Below are positions 61,201 to 64,000 of a stretch of 64,000 bases of DNA, piece by piece (positions within the stretch are counted from its first letter, which is position 1; each line of letters opens with the position of its first letter). The translations under genes and the position numbers were made by a program. This DNA is from Silurus meridionalis (lineage: Eukaryota > Chordata > Actinopteri > Siluriformes > Siluridae): the NCBI RefSeq assembly GCF_014805685.1, contig NC_060892.1, positions 2,660,990 to 2,724,989 of the forward strand, written 5' to 3'. A model generated the notes under the pieces. The model worked only from the letters and a program-made list of their open reading frames with translations, did not search any database and had not been told where the DNA came from.

Positions 61201-63791
61201 GGCTGTCTTCTCCTTTTTCTTCATTCGGATCATCTGTCTCCATACTACCCTGTCCTCTACATCTGCCTCTTTTTAACCAACTACCTGCATGTCTTGCCTC
61301 ACCACATCCAATCTCGCCTCCTTCACCTTGTCTCCATAATGTCCTACATGCGCTGTCCCTCTAATAAACTCATTTCTAATCCTGTCCATCGTCGTCACTC
61401 CCAACAAAAACCTCAACATCTTCAGCTTTGCTACCTCCAGCTCCACCTCCTGTCTTTTACTCAACGCCACTGTCTCTAATCCATACAACATCTCAGGTCT
61501 CACCACAGTCCTATAAACTTTCCCTTTCACTCTTACAGATACTCTTCTATCACAAATCACTCCTGCTATCACTTTTCTCCACCCACTCCACCCTGCCTGC
61601 ACTCTTTTCTTCACTTCTCTAACACACTCTCCATTACTTTGCACTGTTGACCCCAGGTACCTGAACCCCTCCACCTTCTCCACCTTTTCTCCCTGCAAAC
61701 GCACCCCTCCACTGCCCTCCCTCTCATTCACACACACGTACTTTGTCTTACACCTACTGACTTTCATTCCCTATATACCATCTCAACCTGCTCCCTACTC
61801 TCACCACAAATCACAATATCATCCGCAAACATCATAATCCATGAAGACTCCTGTTTGACCTCGTCCTATGTAAATATGATGTATCACAACACTACAGATA
61901 CTGAGGCGTGTCCTAGGAGTCACATACACTACAGATTAAAATGGCAGAGGTAGAGCTGCATCTTTGTGGAGACAGAACAGGAAAAGAACGTCTGGTTTTA
62001 GTTAAACTTTTTTCTTTTTGCACTACAAAGTCCTGTTTGTAAAGGGGCCAAAGAGTCAAAAGTCTCTTAAGCAAGTTGATGATTTGTTGTCTGTCTGAAT
62101 CAAATAAATAAAAGCGGACTGTACCATACTGAATTGCACAACATTGTATTGCATTGAATCCAATCGAAATTGGATCGTAATGGGGGAGAATCGTTTCGCA
62201 TCTGTAGCTGCTTAATATGCATCCTATATGTATCGCATTGGCATCAGTTACAGAGATGCACATCCCTAATATGCAGTTATATAGAGTAAAGCAGTACATT
62301 ATTTATTTACTGAAAGGACACAAGACAGTAAATACCTGATAATAAACAGTGACCTCAGAGTTGGCATCACCCTTGTTTAAAGACCGGACTTTACACAAGT
62401 GATGCTTGCTTGGCAGGTCCACCACATGGAACAGAACAGGAGGCTCAGCAGGAAGTGGCTGAAACTGGAGCCTTCTATGAGGCATAAGATCAAATAAACA
62501 ACACTTGAGTGGGACTCAAAAACACATCCTGTTTTGGACAAGGAAATAAAAAGCATTACAGCCTTAATTAGTGAAATGGCTGATGATACACTAGATGGAC
62601 AAAAGTATTGGGACACCCGACTTCTCCAGACATATACGGTTCTAGTGGAACATCTTCCCAGAAGAGTTTTTTTTTTATAAGAGCAAATGGGGACTAAATG
62701 TGGAATGGGATGTTGAAAAAGAGGCACATTACCATCTTATGGTCAGCTGTCCACAAACTTTTGTCCATAAAGTCTATACTAAAAGATGAAATCCCAAACA
62801 CACAGTGCATAGGGTACATTGACCCAAAAAAATGAAAGGGGAAAAAAAAAAACACTTACTCTACAAAATACTGCAGAAACTCTTTGGACTCCTGTGGTAG
62901 GAGAAGCACGAGAGGAATTAGGATTAGGATGAAGTTACAGTAATCACCACACACTAGGGGAGATTTTAAAGGTTAATGGTGACTCACATCACTTTTGAAG
63001 TTGCCTTGTACCAGTCCTTCCACAAACATCTGTGCCTTAAACTTGGCAACAAAACGCATCAGATCTTCCATGGAGAGGTTTTTGTTGATGGCCTGGTACT
63101 TCTGGATGACTGACCATCGAGAGTGCTCCAGGATCTGAAGACGCACGTCTCTGTGACAGAAGAGAGACTAACCATCAATAAAAAAAACAACAGAGGGGGA
63201 AAAAACCCCCCAAAAAACCCAAAACAATCCACAGTATATATAAATAAATATATATAATAATAATCGTTAGTTGCAGCTCTAAAAAAAAAAAAAAAAAACA
63301 CAAAAGAACCCAAATCAACGCTGAATTATCGCAGAAAATCTCTTCAGCATCAATGAGCTAATCAGTGATTAATGTTGACTGACTTTCCCAGCCTCTCTGG
63401 CTTGATGAGGATGTTAAAGTACATCTTTTTCAATTGCTCCTCGAACATGCTGAATACGTCTGGAGTTGCAGTGAAGTCTGCTAAGTAGTCTACAATCAGG
63501 TTTAGGAGCAGCTGTGAAGACACACAATGGAATAATAATTAAAGATATGAATGTATGGGGCTGGTATTCTGAATGGGTAAACAATTCTTAATAAAGCAAT
63601 TAAATTCATTTGCATTTGATCTGCCCAGATATATACTTACGGGCAGTTTGTGGTTGAAACCTTTTAAGCGGATGACCAGGCCATGATCTCCTGGAAGAAG
63701 TTTATATTCCAACTGGGCCACATCTGCGTCGTAAGCCGGCTCAGCCAAGTTATGGGCCAGTATGTTCACAAAGAGGTCAAACAGAACCAGG
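57509..63791 (-). CDS. nrdc: Nardilysin, C-terminal part (last 11 exons; 5' part outside window)
   Basis: Nardilysin (nrd1/NRDC) is an M16-family metalloendopeptidase that cleaves before Arg in dibasic sites and also acts in ectodomain shedding. Exons in transcript order: 63791-63641, 63511-63384, 63150-62988, 62891-62860, 62474-62336, 60043-59996, 59915-59863, 59765-59682, 59039-58832, 57929-57840, 57736-57509. All phases join, about 441 aa. Landmarks: HNLAEPAYDADVAQLEYKL, LKGFNHKLP, MFVEGLVQGN, HHLCKVRSLNKGDANSEVTV, EPCFDFLRTKETLGYQVYPT, ALIKLKECEDTHLGEEVDRN, WFEVVTQQYVFDRL, DIRAFTSSLPLYPYHKVLG. LGEEVDRNW and NKGDANSEV separate it from insulin-degrading enzyme. The zinc-binding HxxEH motif and acidic insert lie upstream, outside the window; this is the C-terminal half that shapes the chamber. 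Fish may carry two nardilysin paralogues; I cannot say which this is. Confidence 0.92.
58158..58216. repeat. (TA)n microsatellite in an nrdc intron
   Basis: About 29 TA units between nrdc exons 58832-59039 and 57840-57929. Confidence 0.97.
59100..59550 (+). repeat. Interspersed repeat family F
   Basis: Begins AAGATCGACCGATATGAAGG and ends GCAAGTACGATCCTACCTAG. An inverted copy lies at about 16505-16920 (TAGAGGTCGCCCGATATCTA) and a partial one at 41200-41480. No open frame. In the nrdc intron between exons 59682 and 59039. Confidence 0.55.
60190..60605 (-). mobile_element. Degenerate Tc1-like transposase relic (minus strand)
   Basis: Minus-strand frame 60603-60418 reads MVWGCFGAGKIENLFRTVKG and SVPSGLWLSGADFTLRRDNE, followed toward 60190 by a broken C-terminal part. 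Same family as the relics at 12.2 and 47.6 kb. Sits in the large nrdc intron between 60043 and 62336. Confidence 0.65.
61200..61850 (-). mobile_element. Non-LTR retrotransposon (LINE) 3' fragment, second copy
   Basis: The minus-strand frame 61767-61273 (about 164 codons, open) reads [40 protein letters not shown] and the same [20 protein letters not shown] block as the 22-kb copy. Compared with that copy it has lost about 110 bases before the KEARLDVVRQDMQVVG segment. In the large nrdc intron. Confidence 0.78.
61990..62265 (-). repeat. Interspersed repeat family G
   Basis: AT-rich, contains GATCGTAATGGGGGAGAATC and GCATTGGCATCAGTTACAGA. The opposite-strand copy is at about 37920-38330 (ATAACTGATGCCAATGCAAT). 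In the large nrdc intron. Confidence 0.5.
62589..62775 (+). mobile_element. Short deletion derivative of the Tc1-like repeat (MITE-like)
   Basis: Only the two ends are kept: ACACTAGATGGACAAAAGTA at the left and GTCCACAAACTTTTGTCCAT at the right, with about 190 bp in all. It lies in the nrdc intron between exons 62474 and 62860. Confidence 0.65.
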
Positions 63792-63810
63792 CTTTATGAA
63801 GGAGCAAAGG

Positions 63811-64000
63811 GGGACATTAGTATGTACAGTATAATGGCATTATGGGGACATCAATATGTACAGTATAAGGGCTATAATGGGACATCAATAAGGGCAATAT
63901 GTAGACATCAGTATGTACAGTATAAGGGCAATATTATGGGGACATTAGTATGTACAGTATAAGGGCAATATTATGGGGACATTAGTATGTAAAGTATAAG
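63811..64000. repeat. Minisatellite with a unit of about 37 bp, cut by the window edge
   Basis: At least five units, the cleanest being 37 bp and starting GGGACATTAGTATGTACAGT; earlier units are shorter (24-35 bp). It starts 20 bases upstream (in transcript sense) of the nrdc exon 63791-63641 and runs off the right end. Confidence 0.9.

Noticed and set aside
57509..63791. Insulin-degrading enzyme instead of nardilysin
   Set aside because: LKECEDTHLGEEVDRNW, NKGDANSEVTVYY and the DIRAFTSSL tail are nardilysin-type and differ from the insulin-degrading enzyme sequence in the same region.
63811..64000. CRISPR-like direct repeats at the right edge
   Set aside because: Units are head to tail with no unique spacers and the host is a vertebrate; this is a minisatellite.

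Overview
This is vertebrate nuclear DNA, almost certainly from a ray-finned fish. It has small exons with GT/AG borders, long AT-rich introns, many (TA)n and (CA)n microsatellites, and a dense load of Tc1/mariner debris typical of teleost genomes. The Tc1-like families resemble those common in catfish-type ostariophysans, but I cannot fix the species from the sequence. No prokaryotic, organellar, CRISPR or tRNA/rRNA gene was recognised.

Four protein-coding genes were rebuilt exon by exon from splice sites, reading phase and protein similarity recalled from memory (no database was searched). (1) tdrd5, minus strand, 27696 down to 13075, 16 coding exons, about 886 aa: a germline protein with three LOTUS domains and one Tudor domain. 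(2) nphs2 (podocin), plus strand, 30457 to 35105, 8 exons, 383 aa. (3) axdnd1, minus strand, 54962 down to 35698, 25 exons, about 1022 aa, with a one-base frameshift in exon 13 as the sequence stands. (4) nrdc (nardilysin), minus strand, the last 11 exons (about 441 aa) at 63791-57509; its 5' part lies beyond the window. The order and relative orientation axdnd1-nphs2-tdrd5 is the same as on human 1q25, while nrdc next to axdnd1 is not.

Layout: 1-13074 holds no recognisable gene and is a patchwork of transposon remnants. 13075-28300 is tdrd5, whose introns hold a TIR element, a LINE tail and Tc1-like remnants. 28300-30430 is the divergent tdrd5/nphs2 intergenic space, with several copies of a short interspersed repeat. 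nphs2 and axdnd1 end tail to tail at 35105/35698 with a (TA)n tract between them. axdnd1 intron 1 carries a nearly complete Tc1 transposon (51080-52670). 54963-57508 separates axdnd1 from nrdc and contains Tc1 and mariner relics. A minisatellite runs off the right edge of the window next to an nrdc splice acceptor.

The genes have no shared pathway: tdrd5 and axdnd1 are both linked to the male germ line or sperm, podocin belongs to the kidney slit diaphragm, and nardilysin is a broadly expressed metalloendopeptidase. I saw no clear undescribed system. The observations most worth checking are the axdnd1 frameshift, a minisatellite that supplies the likely branch point of an nrdc intron, UG-repeat 3' splice sites in three genes, a candidate X-box upstream of axdnd1, and a near-intact Tc1 element.
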